From contig CAKPZJ010000012.1 of the NCBI GenBank assembly GCA_934204655.1, forward strand, positions 1 to 64,000: 64,000 bases of DNA, given 5' to 3'. The notes beneath the pieces are model-generated. The model was not told where the DNA came from, made no database searches, and was given only the letters and a program-made list of their open reading frames with translations. A program made the translations under genes and the position numbers. This document shows positions 1 to 8,673 of the stretch, piece after piece (the first letter of the stretch is position 1; each line of letters starts with the position of its first letter). Source of the stretch: an uncultured Prevotella sp. (GTDB lineage Bacteria; Bacteroidota; Bacteroidia; Bacteroidales; Bacteroidaceae).

Positions 1-151
1 TCTATCTTTATAGGGTAAAACAGTTGTTTGCATAAGAAATACAGATTGTTAAAAACACAACAATATTATATGGGCCCAAAAAGGATTGTCGTGACCTTGC
101 TATTCAACAATGTTTCTATGAATCCACGCGCCCTCGCTGCACTTACGGAAG
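1..151. other. Left-edge stretch with no gene seen
   Basis: No convincing coding region, RNA or repeat is visible between the window edge and the tRNA-Asp terminator. A 77-codon open frame at 28-261 crosses the tRNA gene and shows the typical translated-tRNA artefact, so it is not a gene. Confidence 0.5.
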
Positions 152-188
152 ATATAAAAAAAGAAGAAACCTTGATGGTTTCTTCTTT
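152..188 (-). terminator. Rho-independent terminator of tRNA-Asp
   Basis: A perfect 12-bp stem (160-171 with 177-188) has a 5-nt loop. Read leftward it is followed by a U-run (152-159). It lies 3 nt beyond the encoded CCA end of the tRNA gene, so it should end the tRNA transcript. Confidence 0.85.
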
Positions 189-190
189 AG

Positions 191-267
191 TGGCGGTGCG
201 TACGGGACTCGAACCCGTGACCCCATGCGTGACAGGCATGTATTCTAACCAACTGAACTAACGCACC
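191..267 (-). tRNA. tRNA-Asp (GTC anticodon)
   Basis: The minus strand folds into a cloverleaf. The acceptor stem is GGTGCGT/ACGCACC, the anticodon loop is CTGTCAC giving anticodon GTC, and the T-arm GGGTTCGAGTCCC is present. The discriminator base is G and the CCA end is encoded in the DNA (191-193). It is a single-gene unit with its own promoter and terminator. The tRNA identity is clear from the anticodon. Confidence 0.97.
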
Positions 268-295
268 TCAAAGGTCTGTTCCTTAATTGCGAGTG

Positions 296-327
296 CAAAG
301 GTAGCTATATTTTTTGTTACGACCAAA
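296..327 (-). promoter_or_regulatory. Promoter of tRNA-Asp
   Basis: The minus strand carries a perfect -7 box TACCTTTG (296-303) and a -33 TTTG (324-327) separated by 20 nt, the Bacteroidetes sigma-ABfr pattern. It is 29 nt upstream of the tRNA 5' end, just after the stop of the acetyltransferase gene. Confidence 0.8.
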
Positions 328-333
328 TACTTC

Positions 334-855
334 TCAACTTTTTTTTATAAATAATTGCATAACGTAGGCATCTACGTATTTTTCGGCCTCCCACAGCCAG
401 TCTGCAAGGCACGCGGTACGCTCAAAGCCGGCTGCGGTAAACAGCCTGAGCGAGTCCTCATTGGAAACTGACACCAACGCGTATAGCTGATGCAATCGCA
501 GTATCTGCCGGGCATACCGGGTCAGCATGCGCAGCGCCTCCTGGGCATAGCCCTGCCCCCGATAGGCCGACGCAATCACGATGCCCACCTCGGCGCGACG
601 ATGTTTGGGTTCGAAATTGATGAGGTCTACCACGCCCACGTTATGCCCCGCGCCATCAACTATCATCAGCCTGACCTGGCCGTCCTTGTATATGTCATTG
701 GCAGAACTGGCTATGTACTCGTGGAGCACATAGCGCGAATAGGGAACATTAGAATTGCTCACCGTCCATAACTTGGGCTCGTTCTCTATCATGTACAGGA
801 ATTCCAAGTCCTCGGGTTCAAGCGCCCTGATACTTATTGTTGGGACAGCAGACAT
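334..855 (-). CDS. GNAT-family N-acetyltransferase
   Basis: This 173-residue protein resembles the RimJ/RimL/SpeG-like branch of GNAT acetyltransferases, which move an acetyl group from acetyl-CoA to an amine (protein N-terminus, polyamine or similar). The acetyl-CoA loop is visible as RGQGYA at residues 99-104, preceded by the beta-strand VGIVI, and a typical SLRLFTAAGFE segment follows. The start overlaps the end of the upstream glycosyltransferase gene by 22 bp, so it is probably co-transcribed as the last gene of the cstA-recR operon. The substrate cannot be told from sequence. Confidence 0.85.
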   Translation of the reverse strand: MSAVPTISIRALEPEDLEFLYMIENEPKLWTVSNSNVPYSRYVLHEYIASSANDIYKDGQVRLMIVDGAGHNVGVVDLINFEPKHRRAEVGIVIASAYRGQGYAQEALRMLTRYARQILRLHQLYALVSVSNEDSLRLFTAAGFERTACLADWLWEAEKYVDAYVMQLFIKKS

Positions 856-2027
856 GGCGGAAAAATTTTATGTTCGGTTATTACCATTTGCGACTGCGGA
901 CAGAAGAACGCCATACGTACGCAGGGATGGCTGCCAGCAGCAAAGGCGCGGAATATCTGGCTATAGCCAAAACGGCCAAGGTCGAAGACGATGTAGCGCA
1001 CCTTGCCGTCACCGGGCGAGTCCATATTCAGGTTGTCCAAACCATCCGCGTAAGTAGCCTGAAGCTGATAGCGGGCGGCGATGGTCCGTACAGCAGGCTC
1101 ATGTTCAGGGCCGACGACAAACTGATACTCTTCTGACACACCATGCGAGCCCACCGCCCTGACACGACCATGCACACGGCCTAACTGGATGTGCAGGAGT
1201 TCGGAAAGAGCCTTGGAATAAATGGCCAGACGGATGGGAAGAGAGAAGAGGAAGCTGAGGTGCGAATAGTGCTTCTGAAAAAATATGAGCATGGCCTGGT
1301 AGAACACATGGACATAACGGAAGGAAGTCTTCTGAGTACTCTCGCCCTTGTAGTGGAGTATCTCAGCCGGATAATACCACACCTGCCATCCATGGCTATG
1401 GATGCGGTACGACAGGTCGATGTCTTCACCATACATAAAGAAGTCCTCGTCGAGCAGTCCCACCTCGTCCAGCGTAGCCCGGCGAGTCAGGAAGAAAGCC
1501 CCACTCAGCACCTCTATCTGTGCCGGCCGGTCCCAGGGCAGATAACTCATATAGTAATGGGCCAGCTTACGGTTATTGGGATAGCGCTCGCACAGGCCAC
1601 ACATCTTATAAAAGGCCGTCATAGGCGACGGAATACCCCGGCGCGACTCCTTGGCCACGCTGCCATCGGTGTTGAGCATCTTTACGCCCAGGGCACCGGC
1701 CCGCGGATGGGCATCCATGAAAGCCAGCGCCTGACGGATGGCCTCCTCGCCTACCAGGGTATCTGGGTTGAGCAGCAACACATACTCGCTGTGGCTCGCC
1801 CTGATGGCCAGGTTATTGGCACGCGAGAACCCGACGTTGCCGCCGCTCTCCATGACCTGCACGTCAGCAAAGCGCGACGCCAAGTAGGCCACCGAGTCGT
1901 CGGCAGAGTCATTGTCTACCACGTAGACCTGCGCCTCTATCCCATCCAGGGCCTTGCGGAGCGAGTAGAGGCACTGCTCCAGGTAATACTTTACATTGTA
2001 ACTAACTATTACTACTGCCAGTTTCAT
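834..2027 (-). CDS. GT2 family glycosyltransferase with C-terminal extension
   Basis: This 397-residue protein is a GT-A fold family 2 glycosyltransferase of the rhamnosyltransferase/WbbL type, likely adding a sugar to a surface glycan at the cytoplasmic face of the inner membrane. Visible marks are the N-terminal VVIVSYN strand, VVDNDS, the metal-site segment LLLNPDT (residues 85-90) and the catalytic GEDIDLSYR (200-208). The start is placed at the ATG at 2027, giving the conserved [11 protein letters not shown] beginning; the longer frame from 2057 adds non-conserved residues. Residues from about 300 onward do not belong to the GT2 core and read like a small alpha/beta domain (YIVFDLGRFGYSQIF). 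It overlaps the upstream membrane-protein gene by 26 bp. Confidence 0.87.
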   Translation of the reverse strand: MKLAVVIVSYNVKYYLEQCLYSLRKALDGIEAQVYVVDNDSADDSVAYLASRFADVQVMESGGNVGFSRANNLAIRASHSEYVLLLNPDTLVGEEAIRQALAFMDAHPRAGALGVKMLNTDGSVAKESRRGIPSPMTAFYKMCGLCERYPNNRKLAHYYMSYLPWDRPAQIEVLSGAFFLTRRATLDEVGLLDEDFFMYGEDIDLSYRIHSHGWQVWYYPAEILHYKGESTQKTSFRYVHVFYQAMLIFFQKHYSHLSFLFSLPIRLAIYSKALSELLHIQLGRVHGRVRAVGSHGVSEEYQFVVGPEHEPAVRTIAARYQLQATYADGLDNLNMDSPGDGKVRYIVFDLGRFGYSQIFRAFAAGSHPCVRMAFFCPQSQMVITEHKIFPPCLLSQQ

Positions 2028-2454
2028 TATAGCACCTTGACAACGACGGGTAGACAAAGAAGAGACTCAGCAAGAGGATGATGGCCAGATAGGCGAAGCC
2101 CACCCACATGAAGAGATAGTAGCTCACGATGTTAATGACCATGGGCACGCAGAGCAACAGCAGCCTGACCCCCCCCCAAAGGCGCAGCGCAGACACGCCG
2201 GTGGTCGCGGCGAGCCGGGCGGCTATGGGTTTCAATTTAAAAAGTTTCAGGGCCAACGGGATAGCCACGATGGTAAGCACCTCCATGATACTGGCCAATA
2301 TGAACTCGGCCTCCTGGTCTCCAGCGAGCACCCCGACGGGCAGGATGTCTGCCTCGCCCAGGCCAACGGTCAACAGGGCCACCGCTACGGGCACCCAGAA
2401 CACCAACTGCAATAGCAACTGTACTTTTTTTATCATCTTCTGATTATTTTTCAA
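2002..2454 (-). CDS. Small multi-pass membrane protein of unknown function
   Basis: This 150-residue hydrophobic protein has about four predicted membrane spans: one near the N-terminus, one around [17 protein letters not shown], one around [17 protein letters not shown] and one in [13 protein letters not shown] do not recognise a named family. It lies between recR and the glycosyltransferase and overlaps both (11 bp and 26 bp), so it is translated from the same message. An alternative start at codon 7 (2436) would remove the overlap with recR. Confidence 0.75.
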   Translation of the reverse strand: MKNNQKMIKKVQLLLQLVFWVPVAVALLTVGLGEADILPVGVLAGDQEAEFILASIMEVLTIVAIPLALKLFKLKPIAARLAATTGVSALRLWGGVRLLLLCVPMVINIVSYYLFMWVGFAYLAIILLLSLFFVYPSLSRCYNETGSSNS

Positions 2455-3079
2455 AGGGGATACGATTCAGGATAGACCGCCCCAAGGTTACCTCGTCGGC
2501 ATATTCCAACTCATCGCCTACCGATATGCCACGGGCAATGACGCTTACCCGCACATGGGTATGCGCCAACTTGCGCGAGATGTAGAAATTGGTCGTATCG
2601 CCCTCCATGGTGGGGCTCAGGGCCAGTATTACCTCGCGGATGTCGTCCTCGCCCGACTCTACCCTGGTCACCAGCGACGCTATCTCTATGTCGCCAGGGC
2701 CAATGCCGTCCATGGGCGATATTATGCCGCCCAGCACGTGGTACAAGCCCCTGTACTGCTGCGTATTCTCTATCGCCATCACGTCGCGGATATTCTCTAC
2801 CACACAGATGGTAGACCTGTCACGGCGTGGGTCAGCGCAGATAGGACACACATCGGTATCACTGATGTTGTGGCACACCTTGCAATACTTGACATCGGTA
2901 CGCAGCACACGTACGGCGTCGGCAAATGCCGTCACACTCTCGGTGGGCTGCCTGAGCAAGTAAAGCACCAGGCGCAGGGCCGTCTTCCGCCCCACACCGG
3001 GGAGCTTGGCAAATTCGGCCACAGCCCGCTCTAACAGGACTGATGGATACTGCTGCTCCACGGCTGTATCAATCGTCAA
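2444..3079 (-). CDS. recR: Recombination mediator protein RecR
   Basis: RecR works with RecF/RecO to load RecA on single-stranded gaps during recombinational repair. The 211-residue protein has the usual length and order: helix-hairpin-helix LPGVGRKTA (26-34), a four-cysteine zinc finger (Cys66, 69, 78, 81), then a Toprim domain beginning CVVEN. The C-terminal [14 protein letters not shown] is typical of RecR. The start at 3079 overlaps the stop of the outer-membrane gene by 11 bp. Confidence 0.97.
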   Translation of the reverse strand: MTIDTAVEQQYPSVLLERAVAEFAKLPGVGRKTALRLVLYLLRQPTESVTAFADAVRVLRTDVKYCKVCHNISDTDVCPICADPRRDRSTICVVENIRDVMAIENTQQYRGLYHVLGGIISPMDGIGPGDIEIASLVTRVESGEDDIREVILALSPTMEGDTTNFYISRKLAHTHVRVSVIARGISVGDELEYADEVTLGRSILNRIPFEK

Positions 3080-3560
3080 AGAGATAGATGCCCAGACCTA
3101 TCTTCAAGCCCACTGTAGAGTAGTCGCTGTTCTTAAACGAATGGTTGTAATAGACTGCTGGCTCGATGGTTACCGACCGATTGATGAAGAAAGCATAACC
3201 CACCTCGGCACCGGGCATCACATCGTTGTAGCTGTGATAGCCATGGACAAACTTGCCATTAAGGCCCAGATACAGGCCGTTCTGGATAATGTAGTAACGC
3301 AGGCCCACACCCGCCGTAAAGTTATCGGCCACGGCATCGGAGCCATAGTGGTTGAGCCCGGCCTGGCCCAGCACCATCCAGTTGTCCTCAAACAGATAAC
3401 CGGCCTTGGCTTCTACACCAAAGTTAAACCCATCCTGACCATTATAGCTCATATTCAGTCCTGTCAAGGACGCTCCCAGGTAAGCCTTGCCTGCCTGGAA
3501 CTGTGCCCTAACCGTCAGCACGGTAAACAGCAGCACTAAAACGATTGAAATCTTCTTCAT
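3069..3560 (-). CDS. Predicted outer-membrane beta-barrel protein
   Basis: This 163-residue protein begins with a clear signal peptide ([19 protein letters not shown], cleavage likely before QFQ). It continues with alternating amphipathic strands rich in Gly, Tyr and Asn ([37 protein letters not shown]) that end in an aromatic-hydrophobic strand, as in small outer-membrane beta-barrels of Bacteroidetes. The start is set at MKKIS because upstream codons of the open frame overlap cstA and do not look coding. Only 1 bp separates it from the cstA stop. Its function is unknown. Confidence 0.8.
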   Translation of the reverse strand: MKKISIVLVLLFTVLTVRAQFQAGKAYLGASLTGLNMSYNGQDGFNFGVEAKAGYLFEDNWMVLGQAGLNHYGSDAVADNFTAGVGLRYYIIQNGLYLGLNGKFVHGYHSYNDVMPGAEVGYAFFINRSVTIEPAVYYNHSFKNSDYSTVGLKIGLGIYLFDD

Positions 3561-3561
3561 A

Positions 3562-5082
3562 TTACTTGTTGTTTGATTGTTTTCTAAACCATACGGCAAA
3601 GGCTATGGCCGCCACGATGGTAGCCACACCGCCCAGGGCGTAACTGAGCGTGTGGCCCAAGCCCAATGCCTTGGGACTGATAAATATATAGGTAGTACAT
3701 ACCATCGTCATAAACAGGGCCGGTATCAGCGTGGCCCAGTAGGCCTTGCGCACCAGCACCAGGTACACCGTTATCGTCCACAGAGTGATGACGGCCAGCG
3801 TCTGGTTGGCCCATCCGAACCACTGCCATATCGTATTAAACCCATCAGGGTTCTCCATCTGCCAGTAGAGGAGTGCTATAGCCAGCACAAACATAGGGAT
3901 GGCTATGAGCAGACGCCTGCTCACACGCTTCTGCTCCATCCCGAGCGCCTCGGCGATGATGAGCCGGGCCGAGCGAAAGGCCGTATCGCCACTGGTAACA
4001 GGCGCGGCCACTACACCCAATACAGCCAACAGTCCGCCCAGCAGCCCCAGCCAACCCGTACATACATAGTTCACCACATTGGGTGCCGTGAAGTACTGCA
4101 CCAGCGTCTTTCCGTCGGCCGCGTTTACCTGGGCCATGAAGTCGCTAACCACCTCAGGGCTAACCACCTCGCGCCAGCCACCATAGTAGAAGAAGTACGA
4201 TGACACGGTAGCCCATATCAGCGCCACGACACCCTCGGTAATCATACTGCCGTAGAATACGGGACGCGCCATCTTCTCTGACTTGATGCAGCGGGCCATC
4301 AGCGGGCTCTGAGTGGCATGAAAGCCACTAATGGCGCCACAGGCGATGGTCAGGAACAGACAGGGGAAGAGCGGGTTCTTGCTCATATACGACTCGACGC
4401 CAAAGATAGCGGGCGGCACGTTCTTGTTAGCTGCGTCCAGGTTGCTCCACCACTCGGGCAGGTTGGGCATCTTGACAAACAGCACCACCATCAGGGCCAC
4501 CGCCATGAACAGCAGCGACACGGCAAAGAGCGGATACACCTTGCCGATAATCTTGTCTATCGGCAAGAGCGTGGCCAGGACGTAGTAGCAGAAAATGATG
4601 AGCACCCAGACCTGCGTACTCAGGCAGAAGTTATTCAGCAGCAGTGCCGGACTGTACACGAACACCACACCCACCATGAGCAGCAGGAAGATGGAGAACA
4701 CTAACATGATGCGGCGGGCCGTGGTGCCCAGGTAAGAACCTACCAGCGTGGGCAGGTTGGCTCCGCCATTCCTGATGCTCAGCATACCAGACAGGTAATC
4801 GTGTGTGGCACCGGCGAAGATGCAGCCGAAAACAATCCAGTAATAAGCAGCCGGACCGTACCAGGCACCCATAATGGCACCGAAGATGGGCCCCGTGCCC
4901 GCAATGTTAAGAAACTGAACCATAAAGACACGCCACGTAGGCATGGCGATATAGTCTATACCGTCAGCCTTGCTGATGGCCGGCGTGGGACGGCCGTCGG
5001 GACCGAAAATACGTTCAACGACACTGCCGTAAATGACATAGCCCACTATCAGGGCCACCAAGGCGATTGTAAAAGAAATCAT
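3562..5082 (-). CDS. cstA: Carbon starvation protein CstA (peptide/pyruvate transporter family)
   Basis: CstA-family proteins are inner-membrane transporters implicated in peptide or pyruvate uptake during nutrient stress. The 506-residue sequence contains the signature N-terminal CstA domain (GPIFGAIMGAWYGP, ATHDYLSGMLSIRNGG, FHATQSPLMARC, APVTSGDTAFRSARL) and about 13 hydrophobic spans. It lacks the extra C-terminal region of the roughly 700-residue E. coli protein, as is usual in Bacteroidetes. It is the first gene of a leftward operon that runs through recR to the acetyltransferase, with a well-formed promoter about 94 nt upstream. Confidence 0.95.
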   Translation of the reverse strand: MISFTIALVALIVGYVIYGSVVERIFGPDGRPTPAISKADGIDYIAMPTWRVFMVQFLNIAGTGPIFGAIMGAWYGPAAYYWIVFGCIFAGATHDYLSGMLSIRNGGANLPTLVGSYLGTTARRIMLVFSIFLLLMVGVVFVYSPALLLNNFCLSTQVWVLIIFCYYVLATLLPIDKIIGKVYPLFAVSLLFMAVALMVVLFVKMPNLPEWWSNLDAANKNVPPAIFGVESYMSKNPLFPCLFLTIACGAISGFHATQSPLMARCIKSEKMARPVFYGSMITEGVVALIWATVSSYFFYYGGWREVVSPEVVSDFMAQVNAADGKTLVQYFTAPNVVNYVCTGWLGLLGGLLAVLGVVAAPVTSGDTAFRSARLIIAEALGMEQKRVSRRLLIAIPMFVLAIALLYWQMENPDGFNTIWQWFGWANQTLAVITLWTITVYLVLVRKAYWATLIPALFMTMVCTTYIFISPKALGLGHTLSYALGGVATIVAAIAFAVWFRKQSNNK

Positions 5083-5175
5083 ATTCTGCTAAGTTATTAA
5101 TGCTTGTTCTTACAGAGAGGGCGTCTGCGAGCCCCAAGGTAGTCCAGGGCTTCCCAAACACCGCCATTATCAGTA

Positions 5176-5206
5176 CAAAGTTAATAGTTTTTATCCTAAT
5201 TGCAAA
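5176..5206 (-). promoter_or_regulatory. Promoter of the cstA operon
   Basis: On the minus strand TTTG (5203-5206), 19 nt, then TAACTTTG (5176-5183) exactly fit the Bacteroidetes -33/-7 consensus. The predicted leader is about 87 nt. It is back to back with the rightward promoter at 5227. Confidence 0.8.
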
Positions 5207-5226
5207 TTAAATACAAAAAAGTTGAC

Positions 5227-5234
5227 TACCTTTG
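5227..5234 (+). promoter_or_regulatory. -7 promoter box of the GHL10 gene
   Basis: Perfect TACCTTTG, 16 nt before the ATG at 5250, implying a very short leader. No clear -33 TTTG is visible. The apparent TTG start at 5232 lies inside this box, which argues for the ATG at 5250. Confidence 0.65.
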
Positions 5235-5249
5235 CGGAAAATTAGTACA

Positions 5250-6953
5250 ATGAAACGTAAACTTGCACTTACCACCTTATTAATATATATACTCGCCCCC
5301 ACTCTCTGGGCCATGCCAGGCACCCCCGCGGCCAAGTACGAGGCCCGCGCCGTATGGCTTACCACCATCGGGGGCATCGACTGGCCCCACTCTTACGCTC
5401 AGAGCGCCCGCTCTATCAGCAAGCAGAAGGCTGAGCTTGACCGTATTCTGGACCAACTGCAGCAGGCCGGCATTAACCAGGTGCTCCTGCAGACCCGCAT
5501 CCGTGCCACCACCATTTACCCTTCTCGCTACGAGCCGTGGGACGGTTGCCTGAGTGGTTTCCCTGGCAAGAGTCCGGGCTACGACGCCCTGCAGTACGCC
5601 ATCGATGCGTGCCACCGCCGCGGCATGGAGCTCCACGCCTGGATAGTGGCCATACCCATAGGCAAGTGGAACGGCACTGGCTGCCGCAACCTGCGCAAGA
5701 CCCACCCCGGCATGCTCCGCAAGATAGGCGACGACGGATACATGAACCCAGAGAACCCGCAGACCGCGCGGTATCTGGCCGATATATGCGAGGAGATAAC
5801 CCGCCGCTACGACATCGACGGCATACACCTGGACTACATACGCTACCCCGAGACGTGGAGCATCAAGGTGCCAGCCCAGCGTGGCCGCGACTACATTACC
5901 CACATCATCCGCACCATCAACCAGCGTGTCAAGCCCATCAAACCATACCTCAAGCTGAGCTGCGCCCCCATCGGCAAGTACGACGACCTGACCCGCTACC
6001 AGAGTTACGGGTGGAACGCCTACTCACGGGTATGCCAGGACGCACAGGGATGGCTCCAGGCAAGCCTGATGGACGAGCTGTTCCCGATGATGTACTTCCG
6101 GGGCAAGCAGTTCTACCCATTCGCGATAGACTGGGCCGAGAATAGTCACGGGCGCATCGTCGCCCCGGGCTTAGGCATCTACTTCCTGTCGCCTAAAGAG
6201 AAAGACTGGCCCCTCGAAACAATAACGCGCGAGATGGAGTTTCTGCGCTCCATCCACCTGGGGCATGCCTTCTTCCGCAGCAAGTTTCTTACGGACGACA
6301 CCAAGGGCATCTACCAGTTTACCACCCGGCACAACAGCACGCTGGCGCTGGTTCCGCCCATGACATGGGCCTGCCATACGGCCCCGGCAGCCCCCACCCT
6401 GCTGACCCTGACCCATGGACAACTTACCTGGCAGCCATCGGCCGCCGAGGATACTATATATTATAATGTATATGCCAGCCCCACCTATCCCGTAGACATC
6501 ACCGACGGCCGCAACTTGGTGGCCATACGCCGCACGGGCCACACGCTGACCGTGCCCACCACCCCAGCCTACTACTATGCCGTTACGGCCACCAACCGGT
6601 ATGGCATAGAGAGCGCCGCCGCCCAGTTGGCTGCACCGCCCGTGGCCGAAGGCACCACCTTAGGGGCCCTGAGTCACCAGCTCAGTTGTGACGGGCGCCA
6701 GGTGATGCTCCCCACACGTCAGGCCGCCTGGGACCGCCAGCTGGCGCTGCTCGTAACCGACGCACAGGGCCGCCACATAAGCACCCAGCTATGGTCGGCC
6801 GACCGTATGAACGTGGCCCACCTGGCCGCTGGCATCTACCAGCTCTACTTCATCACGCCCCGTGGCAGCAGTCACCGCCTGGGATATTTCATCATCCGAC
6901 GACAGGATCGGCCGGTGCCCTCGGGAAAAATATCAGAAGTTAACACTATTTAA
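5250..6953 (+). CDS. Exported family-10-like glycosyl hydrolase (GHL10/DUF187)
   Basis: This 567-residue protein has a signal peptide (MKRKLALTTLLIYILAPTLWA) and a TIM-barrel GHL10 (DUF187, YngK-like) domain at about 30-370, a family believed to act on glycans. Typical motifs are EARAVWLTTIGGIDWP near the N-terminus, AWIVAIP, and IDGIHLDYIRYP (189-200), whose acidic residues are candidate catalytic groups. Residues from about 385 to 480 form a fibronectin III-like domain (YYNVYASPTYPVD...YYYAVTATNRYGIES), with a beta-rich tail after it. The ATG at 5250 fits the promoter. The target glycan and whether it hydrolyses at all are unknown. Confidence 0.88.
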   Translation: MKRKLALTTLLIYILAPTLWAMPGTPAAKYEARAVWLTTIGGIDWPHSYAQSARSISKQKAELDRILDQLQQAGINQVLLQTRIRATTIYPSRYEPWDGCLSGFPGKSPGYDALQYAIDACHRRGMELHAWIVAIPIGKWNGTGCRNLRKTHPGMLRKIGDDGYMNPENPQTARYLADICEEITRRYDIDGIHLDYIRYPETWSIKVPAQRGRDYITHIIRTINQRVKPIKPYLKLSCAPIGKYDDLTRYQSYGWNAYSRVCQDAQGWLQASLMDELFPMMYFRGKQFYPFAIDWAENSHGRIVAPGLGIYFLSPKEKDWPLETITREMEFLRSIHLGHAFFRSKFLTDDTKGIYQFTTRHNSTLALVPPMTWACHTAPAAPTLLTLTHGQLTWQPSAAEDTIYYNVYASPTYPVDITDGRNLVAIRRTGHTLTVPTTPAYYYAVTATNRYGIESAAAQLAAPPVAEGTTLGALSHQLSCDGRQVMLPTRQAAWDRQLALLVTDAQGRHISTQLWSADRMNVAHLAAGIYQLYFITPRGSSHRLGYFIIRRQDRPVPSGKISEVNTI

Positions 6954-7029
6954 CCAGCGATGGTGCAAGGTTACGCCTTTACGTGCATTGTGAAATTATT
7001 AAGTATATTAATCAAAACTACAAATAACA

Positions 7030-7650
7030 ATGAAAAAAATCAAATTGTACTCAGTACTCTTCGCCAGTATCGCCATGGTGGTACTCGGCATGACTTCGTG
7101 TAACGACAGCAGCTATAGCCGCGCCCTGACCCCTGAGGAAATAAAGACCGCCTACTTTTCCGTACGTGGAACCCACACTGGCAAGATGTACTTTCTCAAG
7201 GAGGCTCCCAATGACAACATGAACAGCGAGAGTCAGAAGGCCGAGACCGACAGTGTTGACATCAGCTGGACTATCGATACCGACAGCACTATGATTATCC
7301 ATGATTTCCCCACCCACGCTTTCGCCGAGTTTGTTGCTGACGATGAGATGAAGGAAGCTCTGCTCCAGCAGCCCAACCAGGACGTCAAGTGTCAGACCCT
7401 TTACTGGAGCCTCTCTCCTATTTGCTTCTCTGTGGGCGTTGTAGCACCTACCTACAACATTACCTATGGTGGCAAGGAACACAAAGTGCAACTCGTATTC
7501 TACACAGGTGCTGATTTCTATGGTGTCTTTGACAACGCCACAAAATACATGAACATCAACCTCATGGCTGGTGGTCTCTACATAGACGATGAGCCGCAAG
7601 CATCGGCCACAAAGACCACGAATATTCCTTTCTTGCTGGTTAAGAAATAA
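7030..7650 (+). CDS. Small secreted lipoprotein, DUF4840-like
   Basis: This 206-residue protein starts with a hydrophobic signal (MKKIKLYSVLFASIAMVVLG) and a lipobox ending at Cys24 (GMTSC), so it is probably an anchored lipoprotein. The body (LTPEEIKTAYFSVRGTHTGKM, VDISWTIDTDSTMIIHDFP) resembles the Bacteroidetes DUF4840 family, recalled from memory. No enzymatic motif is seen. It follows the GHL10 gene by 76 bp with no evident promoter of its own and is followed by a good terminator. Confidence 0.75.
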   Translation: MKKIKLYSVLFASIAMVVLGMTSCNDSSYSRALTPEEIKTAYFSVRGTHTGKMYFLKEAPNDNMNSESQKAETDSVDISWTIDTDSTMIIHDFPTHAFAEFVADDEMKEALLQQPNQDVKCQTLYWSLSPICFSVGVVAPTYNITYGGKEHKVQLVFYTGADFYGVFDNATKYMNINLMAGGLYIDDEPQASATKTTNIPFLLVKK

Positions 7651-7679
7651 GCCATTAGGAACATTCAGACCGTTATACG

Positions 7680-7720
7680 ATGGGGATAGCAGCACCACTG
7701 CCGCTACTCCCCATTTTTTT
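7680..7720 (+). terminator. Rho-independent terminator after the DUF4840-like gene
   Basis: The stem ATGGGGATAGC pairs with GCTACTCCCCAT with one bulge, followed by seven T residues (7714-7720). It is 30 nt past the stop codon. Confidence 0.75.
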
Positions 7721-7874
7721 ATGGTCACAGGCAGAGTGGGAACCAGCTTCGGAGGAAAAGTAGAAAGGCAAAAAAGCAAAAAGGCGATTTTGAAAGGTAA
7801 GAAGTAAAAGAGTAGAAAAGTAAAAGGCGCTCCCCGCGCACTGGCGATGGTTTCCTGCATATCAATAGTAGTCG

Positions 7875-7906
7875 CCGAAATCGTGGAGACCTACCTTTAC
7901 ATTTCC
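7875..7906 (-). repeat. Copy of the ~50-bp intergenic repeat (type C)
   Basis: On the minus strand these 32 bases match 37224-37255 with three mismatches (shared core AAAGGT-GGTCTCCACGATT). The same unit recurs at 37656-37705. No function is evident. Confidence 0.65.
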
Positions 7907-8032
7907 CGGAGCCGTCTTTAGCACGCTGGGAACCGCCATTAGAAGGCTAAAGACCGGTCTTTTCATTTCCCGCGACCACTCCGAGGGAAAATATAGTCAT
8001 TCCGCCCATAGTGGAGATACCCCCACAACCAG

Positions 8033-8375
8033 CGCGCGCTGTAAGCGCAACAGTTTATAGCCTGGGGCAACGCCCCAGGTATCGTTCCCCCCGTGGGCAA
8101 TGCGCGCTGTAGGCGCAGCAGTAGCCGTAGGCGTTACCGTAGCGGGGCTGTCTGTAACGGAGGGGGTACTCGTTTATATAATGGTGGTATTGGCACTATT
8201 CCCAGACGTAACGCCTACGGCTACTTTTATAGAAAACAGGCTGCGCCTCGGCCATCCGAGCAAGCTCATGGCGCTCAGCTTGCACTACTTTTGCGCTTAC
8301 AGCGCGACAATAGTTTAGTGGTTGAGTACCTGGGGCGTTGCCCCAGGCTATAAACTGTTGCGCTTACAGCGCGCG
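8033..8375. mobile_element. 343-bp inverted-repeat element (two type-B units head to head)
   Basis: The ends 8033-8081 and 8327-8375 are perfect 49-bp inverted repeats. Each contains the palindrome CCTGGGGC-N3-GCCCCAGG (8061-8079 and 8329-8347). Each arm is part of a larger ~90-bp unit (8033-8123 leftward, 8286-8375 rightward), bounded on both sides by a CGCTTACAGCGCG-type motif. A second, inner inverted repeat of 17 bp (8121-8137 with 8208-8224) encloses the centre. There is no transposase gene. The structure resembles a MITE or a pair of REP-like units; which one cannot be decided from one locus. Confidence 0.65.
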
Positions 8376-8634
8376 TTGGGCACCCGGGGAGATGCACGTG
8401 GCATCATGGGCATTGTTCCTCGCCATCTCCTATAACCTTAGTTGGCGCTTTTTCGGCGCACGCAGGATACACAGGGCTGTCCGCGGGCAACATGGTATTG
8501 TCCCTCGCCATCTTCGATGGCCTCGGGTAACGTGCCTTCGGTGCGCATAGTTAACACAGGGGTACTTATGGGAATTGTTGAAAACGTGGGGACAAACATA
8601 TTAATTGCAGAGACCGACCTCTGCGCCCCCTGGA

Positions 8635-8673
8635 GCCGTCTTTAGCAAGCTAAAGGTCGGCCTTTTCTTTTTT
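8635..8673 (+). terminator. Terminator-like hairpin in the repeat region
   Basis: GCCGTCTTTAGC pairs with GCTAAAGGTCGGC with one bulge and a two-base loop and is followed by a T-rich run (8662-8673). No transcript that it should end is obvious. Similar CTTTAGC/GCTAAAG pairs occur at 7913-7958 and near 21940. Confidence 0.45.

Noticed and set aside
28..261. 77-codon open frame at the left edge
   Set aside because: It runs through the tRNA-Asp gene in antisense and its C-terminal residues (VRTGLEPVTPC) are the familiar translated-tRNA artefact.
8093..8353. Small open frames in the repeat region
   Set aside because: They are built from the inverted repeats, overlap one another and have no promoter or family signature.
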